Shown piece after piece: positions 1 to 8,768 of a stretch of DNA of 64,000 nucleotides; within the stretch, counting starts at the first letter, position 1, and each line of letters starts with the position of its first letter. Under the pieces are notes generated by a model. It had not been told where the DNA came from. It worked only from the letters and a program-made list of their open reading frames with translations, and made no database searches. Source of the stretch: SLRI01 sp942491185 (GTDB taxonomy: Bacteria > Pseudomonadota > Alphaproteobacteria > Geminicoccales > Geminicoccaceae); assembly GCA_942491185.1 (NCBI GenBank), contig CALOAB010000020.1, positions 123,269 through 187,268 of the forward strand, given 5' to 3'. Made by a program: the position numbers and the translations under genes.

Positions 1-1105
1 GACCCAGCACCCTGGCACCGCCAAGGGTCGCGATCTCCAGGGCCTCGCGGGCGCGCATGGCATCCGCGCCATTGGCGACGCGCTGCAGCAGCATGGCCTG
101 GCGCGCCTCGGCGAGCAGGTGGCCGGAATCGTTCGAGGCCGAGCCGTCGACGCCGAGGCCGACCGTGACCCCGGCGTCACGCATGGCCCGGACCGGCGCG
201 ATGCCGGAGCCGAGCCGGCAGTTCGAGCAGGGGCAGTGCGCCACGCCGGTGCCGGTCCGGGCGAAGAGGTCGATCTCGCACGCATCCAGCTTGACGCAGT
301 GGGCGTGCCAGACGTCGGCGCCCGTCCAGCCGAGATCCTCGGCATACTGGCCGGGCCGGCAGCCGAAATGCGCCAGCGAGTAGGCGACATCCTCGTCGTT
401 CTCGGCGAGGTGGGTGTGCAGCATCACGCCCTTGTCGCGCGCCAGGAGTGCGGTGTCCCGCATCAGCTCACGGCTGACCGAGAAGGGCGAGCAAGGTGCG
501 AGGCCGACGCGGACCATCGCACCCGGCCGGGGATCGTGGAAGGCGTCGATGACCCGGATGCAATCCTCGAGGATGGCGGCTTCGGTCTCGACCAGATCGT
601 CCGGCGGCAGGCCGCCGGCGCTGCGCCCGATGCTCATCGAGCCGCGGGTTGCGTGGAAGCGAAGGCCGATCTCGGCCGCCGCCTCGATCGTGTCGTCGAG
701 CCGGGCGCCGTTGGGGTAGAGGTAGAGATGGTCCGAGCTCATCGAGCAGCCGGAGAGCGCCAGCTCGGCCAGCCCGAGGAGGGCCGAGACGCGTATCTCC
801 TCCGGCCCCATCCGCGCCCAGATCGGATAGAGCGTCTCGAGCCAGCCGAAGAGCAGCGCGTCCTGCCCGCCAGGCACGGCGCGGGTCAGCGTCTGGAAGA
901 GGTGGTGGTGGGTGTTGACCAGGCCAGGCGTGACGACGCAGCCGGTGGCGTCGATCACATTGTCAGCAGCCGGGTAGGTTGCCGCGCTCGATCCGACGGC
1001 GGCAATGACACCATCCTTGATCAAGATGTCGCCATCCGCGATCTCGCGCCGCTGGTCGTCCATCGTGACGACCGCGAGCGCCTTCTTGATCAGAGTTGTG
1101 GCCAT
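1..1105 (-). CDS. 8-oxoguanine deaminase, amidohydrolase family (3' end off the window)
   Basis: The minus-strand frame stays open from ATG at 1105 to the window edge (368 codons), so about 80 C-terminal residues are missing. The protein is an ATZ/TRZ-type metal-dependent amidohydrolase. I see the metal ligands NTHHH near residue 66, HTHLAEND in the middle, HAHC, then CPCSN and GVDGSASND. The first residues (MATTLIKKALAVVTMDD) and the GCSMSSDHLYLYPN stretch are typical of 8-oxoguanine deaminases, which convert 8-oxoguanine to urate. Related enzymes (hydroxyatrazine or guanine deaminase) cannot be excluded by eye. It starts 29 bases after the purine permease stop, so it is probably the last gene of the purine operon. 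As an 8-oxoguanine deaminase it would feed urate into the pathway the upstream genes complete. Confidence 0.85.
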   Translation of the reverse strand, partial: MATTLIKKALAVVTMDDQRREIADGDILIKDGVIAAVGSSAATYPAADNVIDATGCVVTPGLVNTHHHLFQTLTRAVPGGQDALLFGWLETLYPIWARMGPEEIRVSALLGLAELALSGCSMSSDHLYLYPNGARLDDTIEAAAEIGLRFHATRGSMSIGRSAGGLPPDDLVETEAAILEDCIRVIDAFHDPRPGAMVRVGLAPCSPFSVSRELMRDTALLARDKGVMLHTHLAENDEDVAYSLAHFGCRPGQYAEDLGWTGADVWHAHCVKLDACEIDLFARTGTGVAHCPCSNCRLGSGIAPVRAMRDAGVTVGLGVDGSASNDSGHLLAEARQAMLLQRVANGADAMRAREALEIATLGGARVLG

Positions 1106-1134
1106 TGCCGCCGCCTATCGGCTGTGCCTGCCGC

Positions 1135-2553
1135 TCAGTGCCGGTAGGCCGGGTCGTCGTCATGGCTGTGGCCGGCCATGCCGCCGGAGATTTCCTCGGT
1201 GGCCTCGTCGGCCAGCTCTTCCGGCAGCAGGAGGTTGAGGGCGATGGCGAGGAAGGCGGCGGGTAGCAGGCCCGAGGTCAGGAGCACGCGGAGCGTGTCC
1301 GGCACATGCTGCAGCGCGCCGGGCTCGAGCTGCAGGCCGAGGCCGACGGAGATCGAGACCGCGAAGATCACCATGTTGCGCCGGTTCCAGGTGACGTCGG
1401 CGAGCATGCTGATGCCGGCGGCCACGACCATGCCGAACATGACGATCACGCCGCCGCCCAGCACCTCGATGGGCACGGTGGTGATCACGGCACCGACCTT
1501 GGGCAGGAGGCCGCAGGCGATCAGGAAGAGGGCGCCGATGGTCACCACGTGGCGGCTCATCACGCCGGTCATGGCGATCAGCCCGACATTCTGGCTGAAC
1601 GAGGTGTTCGGCAGCGCGCCGAAGAAGCCGGCAAGCGCCGTGCCGATGCCGTCGGCGTAGGTGGCGCCGGTGATCTCGGTGTCCGTGGCCTCGCGGCCCG
1701 CCCCGCCCTTGGTGATGCCGGAGACGTCGCCCACGGTCTCGATCGCCGAGATGACGGCCATGAGGCAGAAGCCGATCACGGCAGCGGCGGTGAACTCGAT
1801 GCCGAAGGGAAAGGGCTGTGGCAGGGCGAAGGTGGCCGCCCGCTCGACAGCGGCGAAGCTGACCATGCCCATGAGGAAGGCAACGGCATAGCCGACGATC
1901 AACCCGATCAGGACCGCTGCCACGGAAATCAGCCCGCGGGTGAAGAACTTGATGGCGAGCGTGACGACGACGACCACGATGGCGACGAACCAGCTCGAGG
2001 CCGCACCATACTCGGGCGTGCCGATCTTGGGCACGCCACCGGCCGCGTACTGGATGCCGACCTTGACCAGGGCCAGGCCGATCATCACCACGACCAGCCC
2101 GGTGACCAGTGGTGGGAGCGCGAAGCGGATGCGGCCGATGAACAAAGCGAGGAAGGCGTGGAAGAAGCCGCCGATGATCACGCCGCCCATCACGGCCGCC
2201 ATCGCATCGACCCCCTTGCCGGCGACCAGCGGGATGGCGATCGGCAGGAAGGCGAAGCTGGTGCCCTGGACGATGGGCAGTCGCGCACCGATCGGCCCGA
2301 TGCCTACCGTCTGCAGGAGCGTCGCCGCACCGGCGAACAGCATCGACATCTGGATCATGTAGACGAGATCGCTGATCCCGGGCGTGCCGAAGCCGAAACC
2401 CGCAGCACCAGCGATGATGATCGCCGGCGTGACGTTGGAGACGAACATGGCGAGCACGTGCTGCACGCCCAGAGGCACCGCCTGCATCAATGGCGGCAGA
2501 TAGTTGGGGTCGCGACGCTGCTCGGCGGTGCCGATCGAGGACCCTACTGCCAT
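1135..2553 (-). CDS. NCS2 family purine/uracil:cation symporter
   Basis: A 472-residue polytopic membrane protein with about 12-14 hydrophobic segments. It carries the NCS2 signature region (VGDVSGITKGG, then ADGIGTALAGFFGALPNTSFSQNVGLI), where the conserved polar residues contact the nucleobase. Family members import uracil, xanthine or urate with a cation. The purine catabolic neighbours favour xanthine or urate here (inference). The open frame reaches back to 2622, but the start at 2553 is preferred: it has AAGGA at 2562-2566 with an 8-base spacer, and the longer version would overlap the end of the ureidoglycolate lyase gene. It lies 50 bases downstream of that gene in the same operon. 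The C-terminus is cytoplasmic and His/Asp-rich (HSHDDDPAYRH). Confidence 0.9.
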   Translation of the reverse strand: MAVGSSIGTAEQRRDPNYLPPLMQAVPLGVQHVLAMFVSNVTPAIIIAGAAGFGFGTPGISDLVYMIQMSMLFAGAATLLQTVGIGPIGARLPIVQGTSFAFLPIAIPLVAGKGVDAMAAVMGGVIIGGFFHAFLALFIGRIRFALPPLVTGLVVVMIGLALVKVGIQYAAGGVPKIGTPEYGAASSWFVAIVVVVVTLAIKFFTRGLISVAAVLIGLIVGYAVAFLMGMVSFAAVERAATFALPQPFPFGIEFTAAAVIGFCLMAVISAIETVGDVSGITKGGAGREATDTEITGATYADGIGTALAGFFGALPNTSFSQNVGLIAMTGVMSRHVVTIGALFLIACGLLPKVGAVITTVPIEVLGGGVIVMFGMVVAAGISMLADVTWNRRNMVIFAVSISVGLGLQLEPGALQHVPDTLRVLLTSGLLPAAFLAIALNLLLPEELADEATEEISGGMAGHSHDDDPAYRH

Positions 2554-2603
2554 GCTGCTCATCCTTACGCGCTGCCGCGGTCTGTCGAACGCTGGCGTAT
2601 CGC

Positions 2604-3098
2604 TCAGACCGTAATTGTCCAAGTCTTTTCGTAGAAATGCTCAGCAAGGTTCGTGCCGGGGCCGACGCGATCGACGATGAGGAAGTCGCCTGGCCGATCG
2701 AGTGGCGTCAGGACGCCGTGCCAGGTGTTGCGCCGGTAGCTGATCCCCTGGCCCGGGCTGGTGAGGAAGGCCAGCGGCCGGCCCGGCACGCCGTTCTCGT
2801 CCGGTGCGACGACGACGAGGAACGGGTCCGGCTGCAGCGGCATGAAGACCTGGCTGCCCAAGGGGTGCCGCTCGACCATCTCCAGCGTCAGCGGCAGCGT
2901 GTAGGGCCGGCCATGGCCGATGCTGATCGCGACCTCGCCGTCTGGGCCAACCGCCTCGGCCCGGGCCAGATCGTGAAAGCGGTCGCACATGCCGCGATTG
3001 ATCTGAAAGCTGGGCTCGCCCTGGGCCTCGATCACCTCGCCGAACGGCGCGAAGGCCGCAGCCGTGAGCGGCGCTGCCCGGATGAGCCGATCGCTCAT
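2604..3098 (-). CDS. allA: ureidoglycolate lyase (AllA family)
   Basis: A 164-residue cupin-fold protein matching ureidoglycolate lyase/hydrolase over its whole length. It starts with the typical LTAAAFAPFGEVIEA and carries the MVERHPLGSQVFMPL and TWHGVLTPL signatures of the family. It converts ureidoglycolate to glyoxylate and urea, the last ring-derived step of allantoin breakdown, in the cytoplasm. Its ATG overlaps the allantoicase stop (ATGA, 3095-3098), so the two are translationally coupled and follow each other in the pathway. No odd features were seen; the length is normal for the family. Confidence 0.93.
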   Translation of the reverse strand: MSDRLIRAAPLTAAAFAPFGEVIEAQGEPSFQINRGMCDRFHDLARAEAVGPDGEVAISIGHGRPYTLPLTLEMVERHPLGSQVFMPLQPDPFLVVVAPDENGVPGRPLAFLTSPGQGISYRRNTWHGVLTPLDRPGDFLIVDRVGPGTNLAEHFYEKTWTITV

Positions 3099-4099
3099 GC
3101 GGTCTGGCCCCAGAGCCGAAGCCGGCTGACCCCACCATCGGGAAAGATGTCGAGCCTGACGTGGGTCACCGGGCCCAGATCATGCAGCTCGCTGGCGAAT
3201 GTGTGCTCGGCATCGGCGCCGAGTGGTTGGCGATCGAGCAGCAGCGGCCAGAACATCGCCGAGGTGACGACCGCCTGGTCCAGGTCGCCCTTGAAGTCGC
3301 TGAGATCGGCCGCGCGGAGCGCTGCGCCATCGGGGTAGTTGCCCTTGTAGTGGCAGGTGTCGATCAGGGCGCGGGTGATGCGGCCCTTGGCACCCAGCTC
3401 GACGATCAGCCAGTCATTGCCGGGCTCGCGCAGCCGTCGGGTCTCCCAGCCATCGCCCATGTTGAGGCCGCGGCCCGGGGCCAGGAGTCGCTGGTACGCG
3501 CCGAAATGGGCATTCGAGAAGGCGACGACGCGGCCGCCGGCGAGTGCCGAGGCGAGATCGATCTCGCCGGTCACGTCGGCCGCCATGACCGGTCGGCCAT
3601 AGACGCGCAGCCTCGCGATCCCGCCGTCGGGGTAGATGTGCAGGCGCAGATGGCTCCAGACGGCATCGCTCGCGCAAGGAAAGAAATGCTGTGCGGATGG
3701 GCCCAAGGGCTGCATCGCCACGATCTCCTGCCATGTCGTGCCGTCGTCTGGGTCGCCCTCGACGCGGCAGGCCTCGATCCGGCAGGCGGGTGGGTAGTTG
3801 CCGGTGAAGTGCGCCGTGTCGACGTCGAAGCCCTGGATGCGTCCGGCGGCGGCAAGGGCGATCACCGCGTGGTCGTGCCCGCCATTGCGGCGTCGCCGCG
3901 TCTCCCAGCCGTCCATCCACTTGCCGTGATCGTCGTAGCGGTCCGGGTAGAAGACAGCCGGCGCGTCCTCCAGCAGCCGAGCCAGCGGCGCGAAGAATTC
4001 GTCCGAGGCGTTCACCGCCCGTGCACCGAGGCCTGCCGAGGCGAGGTTGATCCCGGTCTCGGCGAAGCGTGGCTTGGTTTGTTCGTTACTTGGTTGCAT
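3095..4099 (-). CDS. alc: allantoicase
   Basis: A 334-residue protein made of two similar halves, as expected for allantoicase. Each half carries a D-G-W-E-T-R-R motif (GKWMDGWETRRRR and NMGDGWETRRLREPG) followed by an ARAxIDTxHxKGNYP-like segment (VDTAHFTGNYP and IDTCHYKGNYP). It hydrolyses allantoate to ureidoglycolate and urea. A longer open frame extends upstream to 4489, but the start at 4099 is chosen because of the AAGAGAG leader and because the extra residues only mirror the fused gene upstream. It begins 14 bases after that gene and its stop overlaps the allA start by 4 bases. Confidence 0.92.
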   Translation of the reverse strand: MQPSNEQTKPRFAETGINLASAGLGARAVNASDEFFAPLARLLEDAPAVFYPDRYDDHGKWMDGWETRRRRNGGHDHAVIALAAAGRIQGFDVDTAHFTGNYPPACRIEACRVEGDPDDGTTWQEIVAMQPLGPSAQHFFPCASDAVWSHLRLHIYPDGGIARLRVYGRPVMAADVTGEIDLASALAGGRVVAFSNAHFGAYQRLLAPGRGLNMGDGWETRRLREPGNDWLIVELGAKGRITRALIDTCHYKGNYPDGAALRAADLSDFKGDLDQAVVTSAMFWPLLLDRQPLGADAEHTFASELHDLGPVTHVRLDIFPDGGVSRLRLWGQTA

Positions 4100-4113
4100 C
4101 GACAACTCTCTTT

Positions 4114-5535
4114 CTAACCGGTCAGCATGTCGGCGAGGCGAAGCCGCGCGATCGTCAGCACCTCGTTGGCAGCCGTCTGCAGCTCGGTTTCTCGGTCCTG
4201 GCCGATCCGTCGCTCGAAGGCGTCGAGGATCTCGGTCTTTTGACGACCCTTCACGGCCATGATGAAGGGGAAGCCGAAGCGCTCGACATAAGCCGCGTTC
4301 AGCTCCTGGAATCGGGTCCGCTCGGCGTCGGTGAGGGCCGAGAGCCCGGCCGAGGCCTGCTCGGCCGTCGATTCCGCGGTCAACCGCTTGGCCTCGGCGA
4401 GGCGGCCGGCGAGATCGGGATGCGCCTTGAGCACGGCCAGGCGCTCCTCGGCGGTGCTTGAGCGAAACACCCGCGCCATGGCGCTCCACAAGCCGATCGG
4501 CGTATCGTGCGCCGGCCCGAGCTCCAGCTGATGGGCGCGCTCGGCGACCCAGGGCGAATGCTCGAAGACGCCGCCGAACTGGGCAACGAAGGCGTCTTGG
4601 CTCATCGCTGACGGCCGCTCACCAGAAGCTCGTGGCGGATGCCTTTCGTGCCAATGCCGCGCGATGTCGATGCGGCGCGCGAACCAGACCTTCTCATGGG
4701 CATGGCAATATTCGAGGAACCGCACCAGCGCCGCCGAGCGCCCGGGCCGGCCGGCGAGGCGGCAGTGCAGCCCGACGCTCATCATCTTCGGCCGGCCGGC
4801 CTCGCCCTCGCGGTAGAGCTCGTCGAAGCTGTCCTTGAGATACTGGTAGAACTGCTCGCCGGAGTTGAAGCCCTGCGGCGTCGCGAAGCGCATGTCGTTG
4901 GCGTCGAGGGTGTAGGGCACGATCAACTGCTGCCGCCCGGCATGCTCGTGCCAATAGGGCAGGTCGTCGGCATACGAGTCGGCGACGTAGAGAAAACCGC
5001 CTTCCTCAGACGCCAGGTCGACCGTGTTGATCGAGCAGCGGCCGGTGTACCAGCCAAGCGGGCGCTCGCCGGTCACCTCGGTGTGCAGCCGGATTGCGTC
5101 TGCCATGTCGGCGCGTTCGGCCTCGGGCGTATGGTCCTTGTACTCGATCCATTTCAGGCCGTGGCTGGCGATCTCCCAGCCGGAGGTCTGCATCGCATCG
5201 ACCTGCTCGGGCGATCGGGCCAGCGCCGATGCCACGCCATAGACCGTGACCGGCACGTCGTACTCGGCAAAGAGGCGATGCAGCCGCCAGAAACCGGCCC
5301 TGGCGCCGTATTCGTAGATCGATTCCATGTTCCAGTGGCGCTGCCCCGGCCAGGCCGCGGCACCGACGATCTCCGAGAGGAACGCTTCCGACGCGGCGTC
5401 GCCATGCAGGATGCAGTTCTCGCCGCCTTCCTCGTAGTTCAGCACGAGCTGCACGGCGATCCGCGCGTCATCGGGCCAGTCGGCCGCGGGCGGCTCGGCC
5501 CCGTAGCCCCGCATATCTCTCGGGTAGCGCTTCAT
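4114..5535 (-). CDS. fused allantoinase (PuuE type) and OHCU decarboxylase (UraD)
   Basis: A 473-residue two-domain protein. Residues 1 to about 305 are a polysaccharide-deacetylase-fold allantoinase of the PuuE type (RHWNMESIYEYGARAGFWRL, GWEIASHGLKWIEY, GWYTGRCS). Residues 311-473 are a 2-oxo-4-hydroxy-4-carboxy-5-ureidoimidazoline decarboxylase, with the family motifs HPDLAG (His 372), STAEQ and FGFPFIMAVKG. UraD acts before PuuE (OHCU to allantoin to allantoate), so one chain would carry out two consecutive steps. The join between the domains is short (around PPRASGERPSAMSQ). It is the first gene of the purine operon and diverges from the chloride channel gene, so the operon promoter probably lies in 5536-5741. 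Confidence 0.92.
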   Translation of the reverse strand: MKRYPRDMRGYGAEPPAADWPDDARIAVQLVLNYEEGGENCILHGDAASEAFLSEIVGAAAWPGQRHWNMESIYEYGARAGFWRLHRLFAEYDVPVTVYGVASALARSPEQVDAMQTSGWEIASHGLKWIEYKDHTPEAERADMADAIRLHTEVTGERPLGWYTGRCSINTVDLASEEGGFLYVADSYADDLPYWHEHAGRQQLIVPYTLDANDMRFATPQGFNSGEQFYQYLKDSFDELYREGEAGRPKMMSVGLHCRLAGRPGRSAALVRFLEYCHAHEKVWFARRIDIARHWHERHPPRASGERPSAMSQDAFVAQFGGVFEHSPWVAERAHQLELGPAHDTPIGLWSAMARVFRSSTAEERLAVLKAHPDLAGRLAEAKRLTAESTAEQASAGLSALTDAERTRFQELNAAYVERFGFPFIMAVKGRQKTEILDAFERRIGQDRETELQTAANEVLTIARLRLADMLTG

Positions 5536-5741
5536 CTCTCCGCCCGCTCCTGCTGCCAGCTCGGCACGGGCGATAAGAAGTCCGAGCGGCGACCAAACGC
5601 AACTCGAAACTCGGGCGCCGGACGTGCGCCACGGGTGGCGAGGGACGTCGGCATGGCAGCTGCGTCGCTCCTCGAGGCAGTGAGCAAGCGGCGATGCTGC
5701 GCCGGTTCTCCTTGCCTGCCGATGCGGCTACCCTCTCGGCC

Positions 5742-7536
5742 ATGACCATTCGGCTCGACGAGAACGCAGCGGCAGCGAAGCCGGCGGCGGCGGACGTACC
5801 GGCGCCGTCGCGTGTCGTTCGGGTGCGTCGCCGCGCTTTGAGCATTGTCGGTGTTTCGCTGCTCGGGCTGGTCGTGGGCGTACCGGCGGCCCTCCTCGCC
5901 ATCGGCTTCGTCGAGGCCATTCTCTGGCTCAATGAGCTCCTGCTGGTGTCGGCCTATGCGCGGGTTCAATACTCGGCGACGCCGCTGGTCATCATCTTCG
6001 CGACGCTCGCCACGCCGACGCTCGGTGGGCTGGTCGTTGGCCTGATCGTGCAGCGCTGGATCAAGGAGGGTCGCGGGCTCGGGCCCCCCGATGCCATCCT
6101 CGCCGTGCAAACCCGCGAGCGCCTGCCGTCGTTGAAGAGCGGGATCGCTTCCAGCGTGGCCGCACTCCTCTCGCTCGGCTGTGGTGCGTCGGTCGGCCAG
6201 TACGGGCCGCTCGTCTATCTGGGAGCACTCATCGGCGGGCTTGCGGCGAAGCTCGAGCGGCAGATCAGCGACCTCGGTGGCATTGCCATTGCGTGTGGCG
6301 TCGCAGCAGCGATCGCCACCGCCTTCAACGCCCCCATCGCGGGCCTGGTCTTCGCGCACGAGGTCATCCTGCGGCACTACTCGATGCGCGCCTTCGCGCC
6401 GGTGGCCGTTGCCGCCGCCACCGGCCATGTCATCGACAATGTCGTCTTCAGCCGAGAGGTCCTGCTCCTCGTCCATTTCGACGGTGTCGGCCACGGCTAC
6501 GAGTTCCTGCTTTTCGCGCTGCTCGGCGTGCTCAGCGCGTTGCTGGCTTTCGCCTACATGCACGCGCTCTTGGCCGGCGCTCGGCTGGGTGCCTGGATCA
6601 AGTGGCCGCCGCCGGTCAAGACCGCGATCGCCGGACTGGCGCTTGGGCCTGATGGCGCTCTGGGTGCCCGAGATCCTCGGCATCGGTCTCGACACGCTGC
6701 GCTTCGCCACCATCGAGGGCGCCTTCGAGATTCCCGAGCTCGTCGTCTTGATCATCGCCAAGATTCTGGCGACGGCACTCTGTCTCGGCCTCGGGTTCAT
6801 CGGCGGGGTCTTCAGCCCAGCACTGCTTATCGGCGTGCTGGGCGGCACGCTCTATGGCATGACCGCCGCCCTCGTCCTGCCGTTCGAGCTCTCCGGCGTC
6901 GTGCCTTATGCCATCTCCGGCATGATGGCGGTCACCAGCGCTGTCATCGGCGCCCCGCTGACGACCATCCTCATCGTCTTCGAGCTGACCCGGAACTACG
7001 ACTTGACCATCGCCGCCATGGTCGCCGTGGTGCTCTCCAACCTCGTCAGCTACCGGGCCTTCGGCCGCTCGCTATTCGACGTCCAGCTCTTGGGCCGCGA
7101 TGTCGATCTCTCGCTCGGCCGTGACATGGCGATCCTCGGCAATCGGGCGGTCAAAAGCATTATGTTGCCTGCCGCCCTGCGGTTTCGCCCGGCCGACACG
7201 GTGGGCGATCTGCTGGCCGGGCTCGGCAGCACCCAGGCGAGCGAGGCCGTGCTGATCGACGGCGACGAGCGGTTCATCGGCGTGCTGCGGCTGCAGGATG
7301 CGGTGACCAAGCCGCCGGCCACCCCGCTCGCCGAGATAGCTAGGACCGGCGGTGTGGTTTTTGCCGAGACGACCACGCTCTGGGATGCGATTGGCCTGTT
7401 GCGTGAGGTGCCGGAGACCACCGTGCCGATGGTCGATGAAGATGGCAGGCTGTTGGGCCTGGTCCCCAAGGCTGCGGTGATCGACAGCTATCTCGAGGCG
7501 ATGAACGAGCGGAGGCGCGAGGAAAATGCGGCCTGA
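5742..7536 (+). pseudogene. CLC-family chloride channel with CBS domains, interrupted by a +1 frameshift
   Basis: Two overlapping frames together encode one ClC protein. The N-terminal part reads from 5742 (or 5694) to about 6645, and the rest in the next frame to 7536. At GGGCCTGATGG (6645-6654) one base too many is present; removing one G or C joins AIAGLALG to LMALWVPEILG, the expected helix. Recognisable are GCGASVGQYGPLVYLGA, the GGVFSP motif and about 130 C-terminal residues forming two CBS units. The usual GREGP selectivity segment is GQYGP, so the gating glutamate is replaced by tyrosine, which suggests a channel rather than an H+/Cl- exchanger (inference). The frameshift may be a sequencing error, as the downstream half is fully conserved. 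Its stop overlaps the start of the next gene. Confidence 0.8.
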
Positions 7537-8662
7537 CCGGAACCGCTGCCCGGCCGTCGCCCTCTGCATGGTGGTGGCTGCATTGTTGTTCTCAGTGCCG
7601 GCGGCGGTCTTGGCGGAGACCCGAACGCTGACCATTGCGACGTGGGGAGGCGCCTACGAGGCCAGCCAGTGGGAGGCACTGTTCGAGCCGTTCACCGCGG
7701 CCACCGGTATTCAGATCGAGACCGTTCCTTATGCCGGCGGCGTCGAGCCGCTGCGCGAGCGTGCGGCTTCGGGCGAGCCTGCCTGGGACCTGGTCGACAT
7801 GATCCAGACCGACGCGGACACGGCCTGCGCCGAAGCCCTGCTCGAGCCCTTCGATCCGGCGATCCTCAGCCCCGCACCGGATGGCACGCCGGCATCGCGC
7901 GACTTCATCGCCGATGCCTTCGCCACTTGTGCCGTGAGCCAGCTCGTTTTTGCCACCGTGATCGCCTATGACGACGACGCCTTTCCTGACGAGAAGCCAG
8001 CGACGATCGCCGATTTCTTCGATCTCGAGCGGTTCCCGGGCAAGCGTGGCCTGCGCCGGACGCCGGCGGGCCTGCTCGAATGGGCGCTGCGCGCCTACGA
8101 TGTGCCGCATGCCCAAGTCTACGATCTGCTGAGCACCGAGCGTGGCCTGCGCCTGGCGTTCCGCCAGCTCGATCGGATCAAGGACGCGATCGTCTGGTGG
8201 GAGGATGGTGACGCACCGGTCGAGCTGCTCGAGGACGGCACGGTCACCATGGCCAGCGGCTATAACGGCCGCTTCTTCTTCGCCCAGGCCGTCGACAACG
8301 CACCGATCACCGTGATCTGGGACAGTGCGCTGCTCGAGCATGCCACCTGGGCGATCCCCAAGCGTGCGCCCGAGCCCGAAGCGGCCGAGGCGTTCATCGC
8401 CTTTGCGACGACCAGCTCGGCGCTGGCGGCCATGGCCAACCGCCTGGCCTACGGCCCGGCACGGCTCTCGGCCCAGCGCCGGATCGGGCTGCATGTGTCA
8501 ACCGGCAAGCCGATCGAGCCGTATCTCCCGACGACGCCCCGTCACCGCGACCAGGCCCTGGTCATCGACCACGCCTGGTACACAAGGACGGCCGAGCTTC
8601 GGCAACGGCTCTTCGACGCCTGGCTGGACGGGGATGACAAGGAAGCGGCGACCGCCGATTGA
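7526..8662 (+). CDS. periplasmic ABC-transporter substrate-binding protein, PotD-like
   Basis: A 378-residue protein with a clear signal peptide (hydrophobic VALCMVVAALLFSVPAA, cleavage predicted after AVLA at residue 30). The mature start TRTLTIATWGGAYEASQ, the DLVDMIQTDADTACAEALLEP segment and WWEDGDAPVELLEDGTVTMASGYNGR are typical of family 1 solute-binding proteins for spermidine/putrescine or related cations. The ligand cannot be named from sequence. It overlaps the channel gene by 11 bases (start at 7526), so it is translated from the same mRNA. No ABC permease or ATPase lies nearby, so it either serves distant subunits or has another role. Confidence 0.85.
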   Translation: MRPDRNRCPAVALCMVVAALLFSVPAAVLAETRTLTIATWGGAYEASQWEALFEPFTAATGIQIETVPYAGGVEPLRERAASGEPAWDLVDMIQTDADTACAEALLEPFDPAILSPAPDGTPASRDFIADAFATCAVSQLVFATVIAYDDDAFPDEKPATIADFFDLERFPGKRGLRRTPAGLLEWALRAYDVPHAQVYDLLSTERGLRLAFRQLDRIKDAIVWWEDGDAPVELLEDGTVTMASGYNGRFFFAQAVDNAPITVIWDSALLEHATWAIPKRAPEPEAAEAFIAFATTSSALAAMANRLAYGPARLSAQRRIGLHVSTGKPIEPYLPTTPRHRDQALVIDHAWYTRTAELRQRLFDAWLDGDDKEAATAD

Positions 8663-8750
8663 GACTCGAGCGGCTGTCGATCCGTCAGCGCGGCCGTGCG
8701 ATCGGGCAATGATCGGGTCATCCGGCACGGCGTTGCTCTCTCAGCTGGCC

Positions 8751-8768
8751 CGGCAAGCCGCCTTGCCG
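8751..8768. terminator. hairpin between convergent genes, possible bidirectional terminator
   Basis: CGGCAAG-CCGC-CTTGCCG is a perfect 7-bp stem with a 4-base loop. It lies directly beside the stop of the mechanosensitive channel gene (minus) and 88 bases after the stop of the binding-protein gene (plus). There is no clear T tract, so its termination efficiency is uncertain. Confidence 0.4.

Noticed and set aside
1306..2634. 442-codon plus-strand open frame rich in Asp/His
   Set aside because: It mirrors the NCS2 permease in antisense; the composition reflects hydrophobic codons read backwards.
4114..5535. Chitin or polysaccharide deacetylase
   Set aside because: The N-terminal domain has that fold, but its motifs, the UraD fusion and the allantoin genes identify a PuuE-type allantoinase.
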